Source of the DNA: Olsenella sp. An270
GTDB taxonomy: Bacteria > Actinomycetota > Coriobacteriia > Coriobacteriales > Atopobiaceae
DNA: 64,000 nt
Direction of reading: 5' to 3'
NCBI RefSeq assembly: GCF_002159735.1
Contig: NZ_NFJF01000002.1
Span: 1 to 64,000, forward strand
The translations under genes and the position numbers were made by a program. The notes beneath the pieces were generated by a model, which saw nothing but the letters and a program-made list of their open reading frames with translations, did no database searches and was not told the origin of the DNA. Below, piece after piece: positions 8,701 to 17,304 of this stretch. Within the stretch, counting starts at the first letter, position 1. Each line of letters opens with the position of its first letter.

Positions 8701-8936
8701 GACCTCTCGAACGTCTCCCTGAACTCGCGCGGCGTCAGGCTCTCGTCGCCCGAGGCCACCCTCGTCCTCCGGACGATTCCTCACGCGTAGGCTATGTGCA
8801 GTCCGTCCGATGTTGTGCGCACAATTGCACAATTTATACGGTACCATGCAACCGCATTTCTGCAGGTACGAAACATAGTGGTGTAAACATCAAGTGATGA
8901 ACTGTGCACATACCCTCTGACGGAGTGCACATAACC
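8701..8936. other. intergenic region with possible gene remnant
   Basis: Between convergent genes. On the minus strand 8697-8780 encodes 27 residues ending LTPREFRETFERS and a stop whose CTAG is shared with the plus-strand stop; this looks like the extreme C-terminus of a regulator (an AraC-like end is possible) but the rest is gone. Bases 8800-8935 are AT-richer, with several TGCACA-type words (TGTGCGCACAATTGCACA, TGTGCACAT, GTGCACATA). No gene is supported here. Confidence 0.35.
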
Positions 8937-9533
8937 TCAAGAAAGCGCGCGCCAGCAGGAGAGCGCGATGACCGCGAGCGCCGCGACGAGGCAGCACGCG
9001 TCCACGACGCCGCCCGTCTTGCAGAGGCGGGCGCTGAAGCCGTGGGGGAGGGGCCAGAACAGGCGCAGGCTACGGTAGGTGAGCGCGTCGAGTGCGAGGT
9101 GCGTGGCAAAGCCGAGCGCCAGGTACGGCGCGAGCGGCGGGCAGACCAGATAGGTCGCTGCGGCAAAGCCGGCCAGCGCGAGAAGCGAGTGCGAGAAGGA
9201 TCGGTGCGCCGAGAGACGCGCAGCGCACGCGAGGGCGACGAGACCGACCGCCCCGAGCAGGAGTGGCCCGAGCCCGCGTGCCATCGCTTCCCGCGCGAGG
9301 GAGGCCCCGCTCACAGCGTCATAGACCAGTGCGCCGACGAGCAGCGCGGCGGCGCCGGCCCGCGTGAGCCGCTCCCGCCAGGGGTGCGCGGTGTCGCGCA
9401 CGTCGAGGTCGGGCAGGACGGAGCCGGCGGCCCCGCCGGCGGCCGCGACCGCAAGGCCCGTGAGACCCGCGGCGGGACCCGCCGCCAGCATCGCCGCCGC
9501 CGCGCCCACCGCGAGATGCGTCCGTCCCGTCAT
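8937..9533 (-). CDS. YdjM-like membrane-bound metal-dependent hydrolase
   Basis: A 198-residue protein of the YdjM family (LexA-regulated, membrane-bound, metal-dependent hydrolase-like). It has MTGRTHLAVGAAAA at the N-terminus, the SVLPDLDVRDTAHP metal-ligand stretch, HRSFSHSLLAL, and several hydrophobic segments ending with FATHLALDALT. The histidine and aspartate pairs match the family's putative metal site. The ATG at 9533, with GGAG upstream, is chosen over the longer frame that would run into an inverted-repeat element. The substrate is unknown. Confidence 0.85.
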   Translation of the reverse strand: MTGRTHLAVGAAAAMLAAGPAAGLTGLAVAAAGGAAGSVLPDLDVRDTAHPWRERLTRAGAAALLVGALVYDAVSGASLAREAMARGLGPLLLGAVGLVALACAARLSAHRSFSHSLLALAGFAAATYLVCPPLAPYLALGFATHLALDALTYRSLRLFWPLPHGFSARLCKTGGVVDACCLVAALAVIALSCWRALS

Positions 9534-9663
9534 CGCGCTCCGTTTCTCTCGTCGCCCCATGGTAGCGTGCGCTGCAATGTCGTGTGAAGTCGGCGTCAGA
9601 ACGTGTTTCCAGCTGTCGGCAGAGTCGATTTGTCCCTCAGTACGGGCTCTCGTTGAGAGAGCC

Positions 9664-9816
9664 CTGCCTTCAAAACCGACTTCTGAATTGACGCTAGGCT
9701 CGAGCGCGCTTGACGCACATGTCACCTACCGTAAAACCCCAGATATATTTAATTCGAGAATTTGTTATTGCTCTCGCGCGAGTAGAAATCTATTCACAAG
9801 TCGGTTTTGAAGGCAG
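9664..9816. repeat. 153-bp inverted-repeat element, copy 1
   Basis: Bounded by a 25-bp inverted repeat: CTGCCTTCAAAACCGACTTC at the left (9664-) and its complement ending at 9816, one mismatch over 25 bp. The right arm continues inward as AGAAATCTATTCACAAGTCG. A second copy of exactly the same length and the same orientation lies at 62040-62192. It contains no ORF. It resembles a non-autonomous (MITE-like) element or a structured intergenic repeat. Confidence 0.75.
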
Positions 9817-9905
9817 ATTGTCTCCAAAATGAGCCACGCCTGCCTCCCATATGCGCGAACGGGCTTCGCAACCGCCGCCGCCCAAGCGTGCTACACTACC
9901 TAACG

Positions 9906-10000
9906 ACAACGGGGGGCTGGCGCACGCCGGCTGAGATTGGGCCCAGGATCGCGGCCCTGACCCAGGAACCTGATCCGGGTAATGCCGGCGTAGGGACGAG
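9906..10000 (+). ncRNA. TPP riboswitch (THI element)
   Basis: Contains the near-invariant thiamine pyrophosphate aptamer words: GGGGGGCTGG at the 5' side, GCCGGCTGAGATT, then AACCTGATCCGGGTAATGCC and GGCGTAGGGA. TPP binding normally lowers expression of thiamine uptake or synthesis genes. A -10-like TACACT lies at 9890-9895. Downstream, AGGCACC (10014) can pair with GGTGCCT (10035), followed by GAAGGGAGGG just before the GTG start, so control of translation initiation is plausible. It leads into a four-gene thiamine uptake operon. Confidence 0.93.
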
Positions 10001-10063
10001 CTTCGCGCGCAACGAGGCACCTACGAGAGACGGGGTGCCTTGGGTACCCGGAAGGGAGGGCGC

Positions 10064-10402
10064 GTGAACTGCTCGGTTGCGATTCAGTTCCTGCCCATGG
10101 ACGCCACCACCGACGATGCCACGTGCGACGCGGTGGATGCCGTCATCGCCTACATCGACTCGACGGGGGTCGACTACTTCGTCGGCCCGTTCGAGACGGC
10201 GATCGAGGGCGACTACGAGACCTGCATGGAGATCCTCAAGAACTGCCAGCTCGTGGGCGCCAAGGCGGGGTGCAAGCACATGATGTGCTACGCCAAGATC
10301 AACTTCCGCCCCGACGGCGACGTCATGTCCACCGACCGCAAGATCGGCAAGTATCACCCCGGCGACCCCGAGTTCGCCCAGAAGAGCGTCGAGGCGGCGT
10401 AG
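10064..10402 (+). CDS. thiamine-binding (YkoF/MTH1187-like) protein
   Basis: A 112-residue protein of the MTH1187/YkoF thiamine-binding family (DUF77-like). The segment SVAIQFLPMD, the SPHE-like VDYFVGPFETAIEGDYE and the Cys-containing CKHMMCYAKINFRP fit the ferredoxin-like fold that binds thiamine or its pyrimidine. The start is GTG at 10064 behind GGGAGG; the in-frame TTG at 10040 would overlap the riboswitch expression platform. It is the first gene after the TPP riboswitch and lies 1 bp before the permease. Confidence 0.82.
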   Translation: MNCSVAIQFLPMDATTDDATCDAVDAVIAYIDSTGVDYFVGPFETAIEGDYETCMEILKNCQLVGAKAGCKHMMCYAKINFRPDGDVMSTDRKIGKYHPGDPEFAQKSVEAA

Positions 10403-10403
10403 C

Positions 10404-11183
10404 GTGTCCGCACCGAGCAAGGCCCGTCGTATAGGGGTGCCGCTCGCGGCCCTCGCCGCGCTGCTCGTGGTCTGGGAGCTTCTTGTGGACCTGGGCGTGG
10501 TGCCCAACTTCCTGCTGCCCACGCCGGTGCAGGTGGTGGCCGCCCTCGTCGAGGACGCGCCGCTCATCACCGGGCACTGCGTGGTCACGCTGGGGGAGGC
10601 AGCTGCGGGATTGGCCCTGGGCGTGGCGCTCGGTTTTGTCTTTGCGGTGCTGATGGATCGCTTCGAGACGTTCTACCTGGCCTTCGAGCCACTCATGACC
10701 GTCTCGCAGACCATCCCCACCGTGGCCATCGCGCCGCTTCTGGTGCTGTGGCTCGGCTACGGTGCCCTGCCCAAGATCGTGCTCGTGGTCCTCTCCACGT
10801 TCTTCCCGATCACGGTCTCGCTCGTCTCGGGCTTTCGCTCGGTGGACCCCGACGCCATCGACCTCATGCGCACGATGAACGCGTCGCGCTGGCAGATCTT
10901 CTGGTACGCCAAGCTGCCTGCCGCGGCCGACCAGTTCTTCTCCGGCCTGCGCATCTCCGCCACCTATGCCATCGTCGGCGCCGTCATCGCCGAGTGGCTC
11001 GGCGGCAACGTGGGCCTGGGCGTCTACATGACGCGCGTGCGCAAGTCCTTCGCCTACGATCGGCTCTTTGCGTCGATCATCGTCATCACAGCCCTGTCGC
11101 TGGGCCTCATGAAGCTCGTGGAGCTCGCCCAGCGCGTCTGCATGCCCTGGAAGAGGGCAGAAGGGAACTACCATGACCGATAA
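10404..11183 (+). CDS. thiX: thiamine-precursor ABC transporter permease (ThiX-like)
   Basis: A 259-residue BPD-type ABC permease of the SsuC/TauC class with about six membrane segments. The EAA loop reads DAIDLMRTMNASRWQIFWYAK. Placement under a TPP riboswitch with an NMT1-type binding protein argues for transport of a thiamine pyrimidine precursor rather than sulfonates. The GTG start at 10404 follows the previous stop by 1 bp, and its 3' end overlaps the binding-protein start. Confidence 0.88.
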   Translation: MSAPSKARRIGVPLAALAALLVVWELLVDLGVVPNFLLPTPVQVVAALVEDAPLITGHCVVTLGEAAAGLALGVALGFVFAVLMDRFETFYLAFEPLMTVSQTIPTVAIAPLLVLWLGYGALPKIVLVVLSTFFPITVSLVSGFRSVDPDAIDLMRTMNASRWQIFWYAKLPAAADQFFSGLRISATYAIVGAVIAEWLGGNVGLGVYMTRVRKSFAYDRLFASIIVITALSLGLMKLVELAQRVCMPWKRAEGNYHDR

Positions 11184-12213
11184 GAACCTCAGCCGCCGCC
11201 AGTTTGTCGCCGTCGCCGGCGGCGCCGTCGCCACGACCGCGCTCGCCGCGTGCGGGGGCGCCGGAACTTCCGAGCAGCCCGCCGCGGAGGGCGATTCCGA
11301 CGTCGCCGAGACCACCAAGGTCTCGTTCGTCCTGGACTACACGCCCAACACCAACCACACCGGCCTCTACGTGGCCCTCGACCAGGGTTACTTCGCCGAT
11401 GAGGGCCTCGAGGTGGAGATCGTCCAGCCGCCCGAGGACGGTGCGGACGCGCTCATCGGCGCCGGTGGCGCCAACCTTGGCATCTCCTATCAGGACTACA
11501 TCGCCAACAACCTGGCCTCCGACCAGCCCATGCCCTACTCCGCCGTCGCCGCCGTCATCCAGCACAACACCTCCGGCATCATGAGCCGTGCCGAGGACGG
11601 CATCACGCACCCGGCCGCGATGGAGGGTCACACCTACGCCACCTGGAACATGCCCGTCGAGCAGGCCACGGTCAAGCAGTGCGTGGAGGCTGACGGCGGC
11701 AACTGGGACAACGTCGAGCTCGTTCCGTACGAGACCGACGACGACGTGGCAGGCCTGCGCGCCAACATGTACGACACCGTGTGGGTCTACGAGGCCTGGG
11801 CCGTCCAGAATGCGATCGTCCAGGACGTGGACGTCAACTACTTCAGCTTCATCTCGGTCGACCCGGTCTTTGACTACTATACCCCGGTCATCGCTGCCAA
11901 TGACGACTTCGCGAAGGAGAACCCCGAGGTCGTGAAGGCCTTCCTGCGCGCTGTCAAGAAGGGCTACGAGTACGCCGTCGAGAACCCCGACGCCGCCGCG
12001 GACATCCTCTGCGCCCAGGTGCCCGAGCTCGACTCGGCGCTCGTCCACCAGAGCCAGACCTACCTTGCTGACCAGTACGTGGCCGAGGCCGAGGGCTGGG
12101 GCGTCATCGACCCCGACCGCTGGGCCGCCTTCTACGGCTGGCTGAACGACAACCAGCTGCTGGCCAACCAGATCGACGTCAACGCCGGCTACGACCTCTC
12201 CTACCTGGAGTAG
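11173..12213 (+). CDS. thiY: NMT1/THI5-like substrate-binding lipoprotein (ThiY-like)
   Basis: A 346-residue extracytoplasmic solute-binding protein. The N-terminus has a twin-arginine-like signal (SRRQF) and a lipobox LAAC with Cys27. The mature part opens VSFVLDYTPNTNHTGLYVAL, the conserved NMT1/THI5 start, and contains the family's TYATWNMPVEQ region. It captures a pyrimidine thiamine precursor (formylaminopyrimidine-type in characterised ThiY) and hands it to ThiX. It overlaps the permease gene by 11 bp. Confidence 0.9.
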   Translation: MTDKNLSRRQFVAVAGGAVATTALAACGGAGTSEQPAAEGDSDVAETTKVSFVLDYTPNTNHTGLYVALDQGYFADEGLEVEIVQPPEDGADALIGAGGANLGISYQDYIANNLASDQPMPYSAVAAVIQHNTSGIMSRAEDGITHPAAMEGHTYATWNMPVEQATVKQCVEADGGNWDNVELVPYETDDDVAGLRANMYDTVWVYEAWAVQNAIVQDVDVNYFSFISVDPVFDYYTPVIAANDDFAKENPEVVKAFLRAVKKGYEYAVENPDAAADILCAQVPELDSALVHQSQTYLADQYVAEAEGWGVIDPDRWAAFYGWLNDNQLLANQIDVNAGYDLSYLE

Positions 12214-12216
12214 CGC

Positions 12217-12993
12217 ATGACGGCCGACGAGAGGAAGTCGCAGGCTCCTGCGCTCGAGGCACGTGACCTCACGCTCTCCTGGGACGGCGAGCGCATCGTC
12301 GTCCAGGGGGTCACCGTGGACGTTGCCCCGGGCGAGGTCTGCTGTCTCGTCGGTCGATCCGGCTGCGGCAAGACCACGATCCTGCACGCCCTCGCCGGCC
12401 TCACGACCCCCATGTCCGGTCACGTCCTCCTGCACGGGGAGGACGTGACCGGGCGGCCGGGCCGCGTGAGCTACATGCTCCAGAAGGATCTGCTGCTGCC
12501 GAGCCGTCGCATCATCGACAACGTGTGCCTGCCACTCGTGCTCTCGGGCATGCGCCGTGACGAGGCGCGCGCCAAGGCGGCACCTCTCTTCGAGCGCTTT
12601 GGCCTCGCGGGCTGTGAGCTCAAGTGGCCGAGCGAGCTCTCCGGCGGCATGCGGCAGCGCGCTGCGTTCCTGCGCACCTACCTCATGGGCGCCGACGTGA
12701 CGCTGCTCGACGAGCCGTTTTCGGCGCTCGACGCCCTAACGCGCACGGACGTGCGTCGCTGGTTCGTGGACGTTGCCGCCGAGCTGGGGCTCTCCGCGCT
12801 CGTGATCACGCATGACGTGGACGAGGCCGTCTCTATGGCGAGCCGCATCTACGTGCTCGCGGGCGCGCCGGCGGCAGGGGAGCCCAGCCATGTGGCGGGC
12901 ATCGTGACGGTTGACCGCGTGGCCAGCGAGAGCTTCGAGCTCACCGACGAGTACCTCGCAGCCAAGCGAGAGGTCATGGCTCTCCTCGGCTAG
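12217..12993 (+). CDS. thiZ: thiamine-precursor ABC transporter ATPase (ThiZ-like)
   Basis: A 258-residue ABC ATPase powering the ThiXYZ importer. Walker A GRSGCGKTT, the Q-loop in SYMLQKDLLLPSR, signature LSGGMRQR, Walker B VTLLDEPFSALDA and the switch His in VITHDVDEA are all present. It begins 3 bp after thiY and is the last gene under the TPP riboswitch. Confidence 0.92.
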   Translation: MTADERKSQAPALEARDLTLSWDGERIVVQGVTVDVAPGEVCCLVGRSGCGKTTILHALAGLTTPMSGHVLLHGEDVTGRPGRVSYMLQKDLLLPSRRIIDNVCLPLVLSGMRRDEARAKAAPLFERFGLAGCELKWPSELSGGMRQRAAFLRTYLMGADVTLLDEPFSALDALTRTDVRRWFVDVAAELGLSALVITHDVDEAVSMASRIYVLAGAPAAGEPSHVAGIVTVDRVASESFELTDEYLAAKREVMALLG

Positions 12994-13364
12994 GTCTGCC
13001 CTCTGCATAAAAATGCCGCTCGTGCTACAAATCGGCGATTTGAAAATCAAAAGTCTCGCTCGTGTAGCGTTAATTTAGCCGAAAAAGTGAATTCGATTAA
13101 AAGAGATATATTCTTTCCTGCGGTTTCGTGATTCCCGGCGGCATAGGGAGCGATTTTTCCGAAAAACTACGCTACACGAACGAGCCTTTTGATCTCTCGA
13201 AGGCCCCTAATGCTGCACGAGCGACGGTTTTATGCGTCTGCGACCAACGCCCAGACATACGAACGGCAAGAAACAGCCCCGCCGGTTTTCCATGCGAAAG
13301 ATTCTCGAAGAGTACTTCCGCGTGAAAACCGGCGGGGCGACAGACTTTCAGGCGAGCCAGACGC
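12994..13364. repeat. 207-bp imperfect palindrome and terminator-like hairpin
   Basis: A gene-free region between convergent genes. Nested inverted repeats run from CGCTCGTGC (13017-13025) with GCACGAGCG (13215-13223) on the outside to about 40-bp arms on the inside (13046-13086 against 13154-13193, both carrying CGTGTAGCGT). The GCTCGTG(T/C) word recurs at each arm. Further right, GCCCCGCCGGTTTTC (about 13276) pairs perfectly with GAAAACCGGCGGGGC (about 13324), a strong hairpin at the 3' ends of thiZ and the M18 peptidase. No protein is encoded. Confidence 0.6.
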
Positions 13365-14771
13365 CTACGTGAGCTTGAGGAACTCGCGGTAGCCGCGGTA
13401 GGCCTCGTAGATGTCAGCCTTGCTCGTGGCCTCCCACGGGGCGTGCATTGAGAGCACGGGCACGCCGCAGTCGATCACGTTCATGCCGTAGGTGGCCAGG
13501 ATGTAGGCGATCGTGCCGCCACCACCTGCGTCGACCTTGCCCAGCTCGGCGGTCTGCCAGGCGACGCCCCCCTCGTCCATCACGCGACGGATGGTGGCCA
13601 CGTACTCAGCGTCGGCGTCGTTGGAGCCAGACTTGCCGCGGCTGCCCGTGTACTTGTTGAACGTGAGGCCGTGGCCCAGGTACGCCGAGTTCTTCGGCTC
13701 GAAGACGCTCGCGAACGTGGGGTCGAAGCCGGCCGAGACGTCGCTCGACAGCATGTTGGACGCCGCGAGGCAACGACGCAGTGCGAGCGGGCCCGACTGG
13801 CCGGCGAGCTCGAGCACCTCGGCCATCGTGTCCTCGAAGAAGTGGCTGGTCATGCCGGTGGCACCCACGGAGCCAATCTCCTCCTTGTCCACGAGCAGGC
13901 ACACGGCCGTGCGCGCGGGCGTCTCGGCGTCGAGCTGCGCCACGAGGCTCGTGTAGGCGCAGGAGCGGTCGTCCTGGCCGTAGCCCAGGATCATCGAGCG
14001 GTCCAGGCCCAGGTCACGCGCCGCGCCGGCGGGGACGACCTCGAGCTCGGCGGAGAGCAGGTCCTCCTCCTCGATGCCCAGCTGCCCGCTCAGAACGGCA
14101 AGCACGCCGGCCTTGACCGGGGACTTCTTGGCATCCTCGCTCTCCTCCGAGCCCTCCTCGATCACGATCGGGCGGTTGCCCACCAGCACGTCGAGCATCT
14201 CGCCGTCGATGACCTCGCTGGCCTTCTTGCCCAGCTGCTCGCTCGAGAGGTGGATCAGCAGGTCGGAGATGCAGAAGACGGGGTCATCCTCGTCCTCGCC
14301 GATCACTACGTTCACGACGCTGCCGTCCTTCTTGGCCACGACGCCGTGGATGGCCAGCGGGATGGTGACCCACTGGTACTTCTTGACGCCGCCGTAGTAG
14401 TGCGTGTCCAGCGTGACGATCTCGTTCTTCTCCTCTACGGGGTCCTGCTTGACGTCCAGGCGCGGCGAGTCGATGTGGGCGCCCAGGATGTTGACGCCGC
14501 GCTCGAGCGGCTCGGTGCCCATGTGCAGCAGCATGAGGCTCTTGCCGCGGTTGACGGCGTAGACCTTGTCGCCGGGCTTGAGGGGCTCGCCGGCCTCGAC
14601 GCGGCTCGCCAGGCTCACGTAGCCGGCCTCCTCGGCCATGGCCACCGACGCGGCGCAGCACTCGCGCTCGGTCTTGTTGTCGGAGATGAAGGCCTTGTAG
14701 CCCTCGCAGAGGTAGTGCAGCTCGTCGAGCTGCTCGGAGGTGTAGCCCTTCCAGGCGTTGGGACGCTCCAT
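13365..14771 (-). CDS. M18 family aminopeptidase
   Basis: A 468-residue zinc aminopeptidase of the M18 (aminopeptidase I) family, a cytosolic exopeptidase. Metal and catalytic motifs are visible: GAHIDSPRLD, the LVDKEEIGSVGATG glutamates, SNMLSSDVSAG, and a C-terminal VLSMHAPWE histidine. Length and order match bacterial M18 enzymes. It is a single gene. Substrate preference (often acidic N-terminal residues) is not readable from the sequence. Confidence 0.93.
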   Translation of the reverse strand: MERPNAWKGYTSEQLDELHYLCEGYKAFISDNKTERECCAASVAMAEEAGYVSLASRVEAGEPLKPGDKVYAVNRGKSLMLLHMGTEPLERGVNILGAHIDSPRLDVKQDPVEEKNEIVTLDTHYYGGVKKYQWVTIPLAIHGVVAKKDGSVVNVVIGEDEDDPVFCISDLLIHLSSEQLGKKASEVIDGEMLDVLVGNRPIVIEEGSEESEDAKKSPVKAGVLAVLSGQLGIEEEDLLSAELEVVPAGAARDLGLDRSMILGYGQDDRSCAYTSLVAQLDAETPARTAVCLLVDKEEIGSVGATGMTSHFFEDTMAEVLELAGQSGPLALRRCLAASNMLSSDVSAGFDPTFASVFEPKNSAYLGHGLTFNKYTGSRGKSGSNDADAEYVATIRRVMDEGGVAWQTAELGKVDAGGGGTIAYILATYGMNVIDCGVPVLSMHAPWEATSKADIYEAYRGYREFLKLT

Positions 14772-14843
14772 GTGACTCCCTTCTCGATCGATGTGCCGCA
14801 GAAGATTCTACCCACTTGCGCGGCGGGCGAGAAGGACGCGGGA

Positions 14844-15623
14844 CTAGTTTGCTGGCGTATCCGGAGCGGCGGGCTCGGCCGGCGTGGCGTCGTCCTCCGC
14901 CGGCTGGTCCGCTCCGTCCGAGCCCTCGGTATCCGCCGAGTCCGAGGTGGCGTCGTCCGCTGAGATCGCGTCGTCGCCCACCGGCTCGGACTGCCCGGGC
15001 TCCTCGGGGTCGGCCGTGGCGTCACCCTGCGTCACGTCTCCGTCATCGGTCGTGACCTCGGGTTCCTCCGGTTGTGTCGTCTCGCCCTGGGGCTCCGTCT
15101 GCTGCGGCTGGCCCTGCGTGACCTGTTCCTCGGCGACCGGCGCTGCGACCTGCGGCTTGGACCCGATGCCGGAGCCCTGTGTTGCCAGGTTCACCACGAG
15201 CGCGTAGGCGAGCACGGCCACGACCCCCGCGGCCGCCGCGATCAGCGCCACGCGCCTGCGGACCCGGGCCCGCGTCCGCTCGCGGGCGGCGTCGCGCACC
15301 TCGGTCGGGGCGATCGGCGTGCCGGACGCCGCGACCTCCTCCACGCGGGCACGTCCCGACACCGAGCCGACGGCGCGCGTCTCGTCGGCCGCGTCGGACC
15401 CGAGCGCGCGGATTCTCTCGGCAGAGGAGGTGAGGATGTTGCGGTAGAGCTGCGTGGCCACCGCCGAGGCCACGGCGCCCACGACGGCGCCGATGATCGA
15501 CCCGGCGATGCCGATCTGCGTCGAGAGGGCGAACGACGTCGCCGCCGCGAGCGCCGTCGCGAGCAGCTGGGAAATCGAGAAGTCCCCGAGCAGGCTGCCC
15601 GAGCGGTCGTTCTTCTCGGCCAT
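14844..15623 (-). CDS. membrane protein with acidic low-complexity tail
   Basis: A 259-residue protein of unknown function. The N-terminal 50 residues include a glycine/alanine-rich membrane segment (GIAGSIIGAVVGAVASAVAT); a basic linker (RTRARVRRR) precedes a second membrane helix (about residues 130-150). The last 100 residues are rich in Glu, Asp, Pro, Thr and Gln and are probably disordered. The ATG at 15623 is behind GGAAGGAG. It is divergent from fba. No domain is recognised. Confidence 0.75.
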   Translation of the reverse strand: MAEKNDRSGSLLGDFSISQLLATALAAATSFALSTQIGIAGSIIGAVVGAVASAVATQLYRNILTSSAERIRALGSDAADETRAVGSVSGRARVEEVAASGTPIAPTEVRDAARERTRARVRRRVALIAAAAGVVAVLAYALVVNLATQGSGIGSKPQVAAPVAEEQVTQGQPQQTEPQGETTQPEEPEVTTDDGDVTQGDATADPEEPGQSEPVGDDAISADDATSDSADTEGSDGADQPAEDDATPAEPAAPDTPAN

Positions 15624-15767
15624 GAGGCTCCTTCCGTGAACGATTTCACATCCCAAACGTACCCAATGGGGTCCCTGACGTGCGGCGCGGCGAGAAACGA
15701 CACGAAGACCTTACAAGCCGGCGGGAAAAAGCGCGTCCCGCGGGCAACACGCCGGCATACGTGGGGG

Positions 15768-15773
15768 TAGAAT
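15768..15773 (+). promoter_or_regulatory. -10-like TAGAAT upstream of fba
   Basis: A TAGAAT hexamer about 50 bp before the fba start, within GGGGGTAGAATGGACGG. The same GTAGAATGG context occurs upstream of gatC (23936). The -35 is not obvious. Confidence 0.35.
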
Positions 15774-15819
15774 GGACGGAGTTCTGTCCTTCGTTTTTCA
15801 ACAACGTATGGAGGTCAAC

Positions 15820-16692
15820 ATGCTCGTCAACGCTACTGCCATGCTGCAGGCCGCCGCCAAGGGCCACTATGCCGTCGGCGCGTTCAACACCAACAACCTC
15901 GAGTGGGCGTCCTCGATCCTCGACGCCGCCGAGGAGCTGCAGTCCCCGGTCATCATCCAGTGCACCTCCGGCGCCGCCAAGTGGCAGATCAGCTACAAGG
16001 TCGTCGCTGACATCGTGAAGCAGCTCGTCGAGGACAAGAACATCACCGTGCCCGTGGCCCTGCACCTCGACCACGGCACCTACGAGGACGTCTTCAAGTG
16101 CATCGAGGCCGGCTTCACCTCCGTCATGTACGACGGCTCCCACGAGGAGACCTTCGACCTCAACCTCAAGCGCACCGAGGAGGTCGTCAAGGCCGCCCAC
16201 GCCAAGGGCATCTCCGTCGAGGCCGAGGTTGGCGGCATCGGTGGCGTCGAGGACGGCGTCGCCTCCAACGGCGAGCTCGCCGACCCCCAGCAGTGCAAGG
16301 CCATCGCCGACCTGGGCGTCGACTTCCTCGCCTGCGGCATCGGCAACATCCACGGCATCTACCCCGACAACTGGGCCGGCCTCTCCTTCGAGCGCCTCGG
16401 TGAGATCAAGGCCCTGACCGGCGACCTGCCGCTCGTCCTCCACGGCGGCACCGGCATCCCCGTCGAGCAGATCCAGAAGGCCATCTCCCTCGGCATCTCC
16501 AAGATCAACGTCAACACCGACCTCCAGGTCGTCTTCGCCGAGGCCACGCGCGCCTACATCGAGGCCGGCAAGGACCAGCAGGGCAAGGGCTACGACCCGC
16601 GCAAGCTCCTCAAGCCCGGCCGCGACGCCATCGTCGAGCGCACCAAGGAGCTCATCGTCGAGTTTGGCTCCGAGGGCAAGGGCTGGGCGTAA
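15820..16692 (+). CDS. fba: class II fructose-bisphosphate aldolase
   Basis: Zinc-dependent glycolytic aldolase interconverting fructose-1,6-bisphosphate with dihydroxyacetone phosphate and glyceraldehyde-3-phosphate. The 290-residue protein has AVGAFNTNN, the metal site ALHLDHG, SVEAEVGGIGG, ACGIGNIHG and LHGGTGIP, all in the expected order. The ATG at 15820 follows GGAGG. Codon use is strongly biased (almost all C/G-ending codons), fitting a highly expressed gene. A hairpin terminator follows. Confidence 0.96.
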   Translation: MLVNATAMLQAAAKGHYAVGAFNTNNLEWASSILDAAEELQSPVIIQCTSGAAKWQISYKVVADIVKQLVEDKNITVPVALHLDHGTYEDVFKCIEAGFTSVMYDGSHEETFDLNLKRTEEVVKAAHAKGISVEAEVGGIGGVEDGVASNGELADPQQCKAIADLGVDFLACGIGNIHGIYPDNWAGLSFERLGEIKALTGDLPLVLHGGTGIPVEQIQKAISLGISKINVNTDLQVVFAEATRAYIEAGKDQQGKGYDPRKLLKPGRDAIVERTKELIVEFGSEGKGWA

Positions 16693-16786
16693 GCGAGAAG
16701 AACGCGCCCGCCGCATAGGCAACGCAAGCGCCCGGTCCCGCATCGCACGGGGCCGGGCGCCATTTTATCTGTTGGTTCTTCTCGCC
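16693..16786 (+). terminator. fba terminator flanked by inverted uptake-like motifs
   Basis: A GC-rich stem GCGCCCGGTCCCG (16728-16740) pairs with CGGGGCCGGGCGC to 16760 and is followed by CATTTTATCT, a rho-independent terminator. It is bracketed by a perfect 11-bp inverted pair of the dispersed motif: GCGAGAAGAAC at 16693-16703 and GTTCTTCTCGC at 16775-16785, so the whole region can form an extended stem. Confidence 0.75.
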
Positions 16787-16795
16787 TGACAAAGG

Positions 16796-16859
16796 TGACA
16801 AAGGTGCCGGGGTTGTTTGTCAGGAAAAAACCTGACAAACAACCCCGGCACCTTTGTCA
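16796..16859. repeat. perfect 29-bp inverted repeat
   Basis: Arms at 16796-16824 and 16831-16859 are perfectly complementary over 29 bp with only AAAAAA between them. Each arm contains AAGGTGCCGGGGTTGTTTGT. It sits between the fba terminator and the stop of the minus-strand rrf2-like gene. It could terminate the suf operon transcript, but its length and precision are beyond what a terminator needs. Confidence 0.7.
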
Positions 16860-16861
16860 GG

Positions 16862-17302
16862 CTACATGGGCTTGGCGGTGCAGGGATCGGAGCCGTCGGG
16901 ACGGATGAGGTCCGCGAGGGTCTTGGAGTCCAGGTAGCCCGCCGTCACGCGGCCGAGGTCGCGCCAGACGCCCACGGTGGGGCAGGTGCCCACCTGCGGG
17001 CAGATCTCCTCGTTGGTGCAGTCGAGGCAGCTCACGGGCGCGAGCGACCCCTCCGCGGCGCGCAGGAGCTCGCCGAGCGTGTAGTCCTCCGGCTTGCGCG
17101 TGAGCTTGTAGCCGCCGCCCTTGCCGCGTTGGCTCTCCACGTAGCCGGCCTTGTGCATGAGGGAGATGACCTGCTCCAGGTACTTGCGCGAGATGTGCTG
17201 ACGGCGCGCCACGTCGCCGAGCGACACCCAGCCGTCGTGCGCCGCGAGGTCCGCCATCGCGCGCAGCGCGTACATCCCCTTCGTCGAGAACATGCCGGCC
17301 AT
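16862..17302 (-). CDS. Rrf2 family Fe-S-sensing regulator (IscR/SufR-like)
   Basis: A 146-residue Rrf2 winged-helix repressor. The HTH is at about residues 25-65 (VSLGDVARRQHISRKYLEQV) followed by the wing GKGGGYKL. Four cysteines, Cys92, 95, 101 and 107 (CLDCTNEEICPQVGTC), are available for an Fe-S cluster. It is the distal gene of the suf operon, starting 2 bp after sufU, so it probably gives feedback control of cluster assembly. Operator sites are likely near the promoter at about 22290. Confidence 0.88.
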   Translation of the reverse strand: MAGMFSTKGMYALRAMADLAAHDGWVSLGDVARRQHISRKYLEQVISLMHKAGYVESQRGKGGGYKLTRKPEDYTLGELLRAAEGSLAPVSCLDCTNEEICPQVGTCPTVGVWRDLGRVTAGYLDSKTLADLIRPDGSDPCTAKPM

Positions 17303-17304
17303 GG

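Noticed and set aside
10040-10063. Upstream TTG start for the thiamine-binding protein
   Set aside because: It would lie in the riboswitch expression platform and lacks a ribosome-binding site, whereas GTG 10064 has GGGAGG at normal distance.
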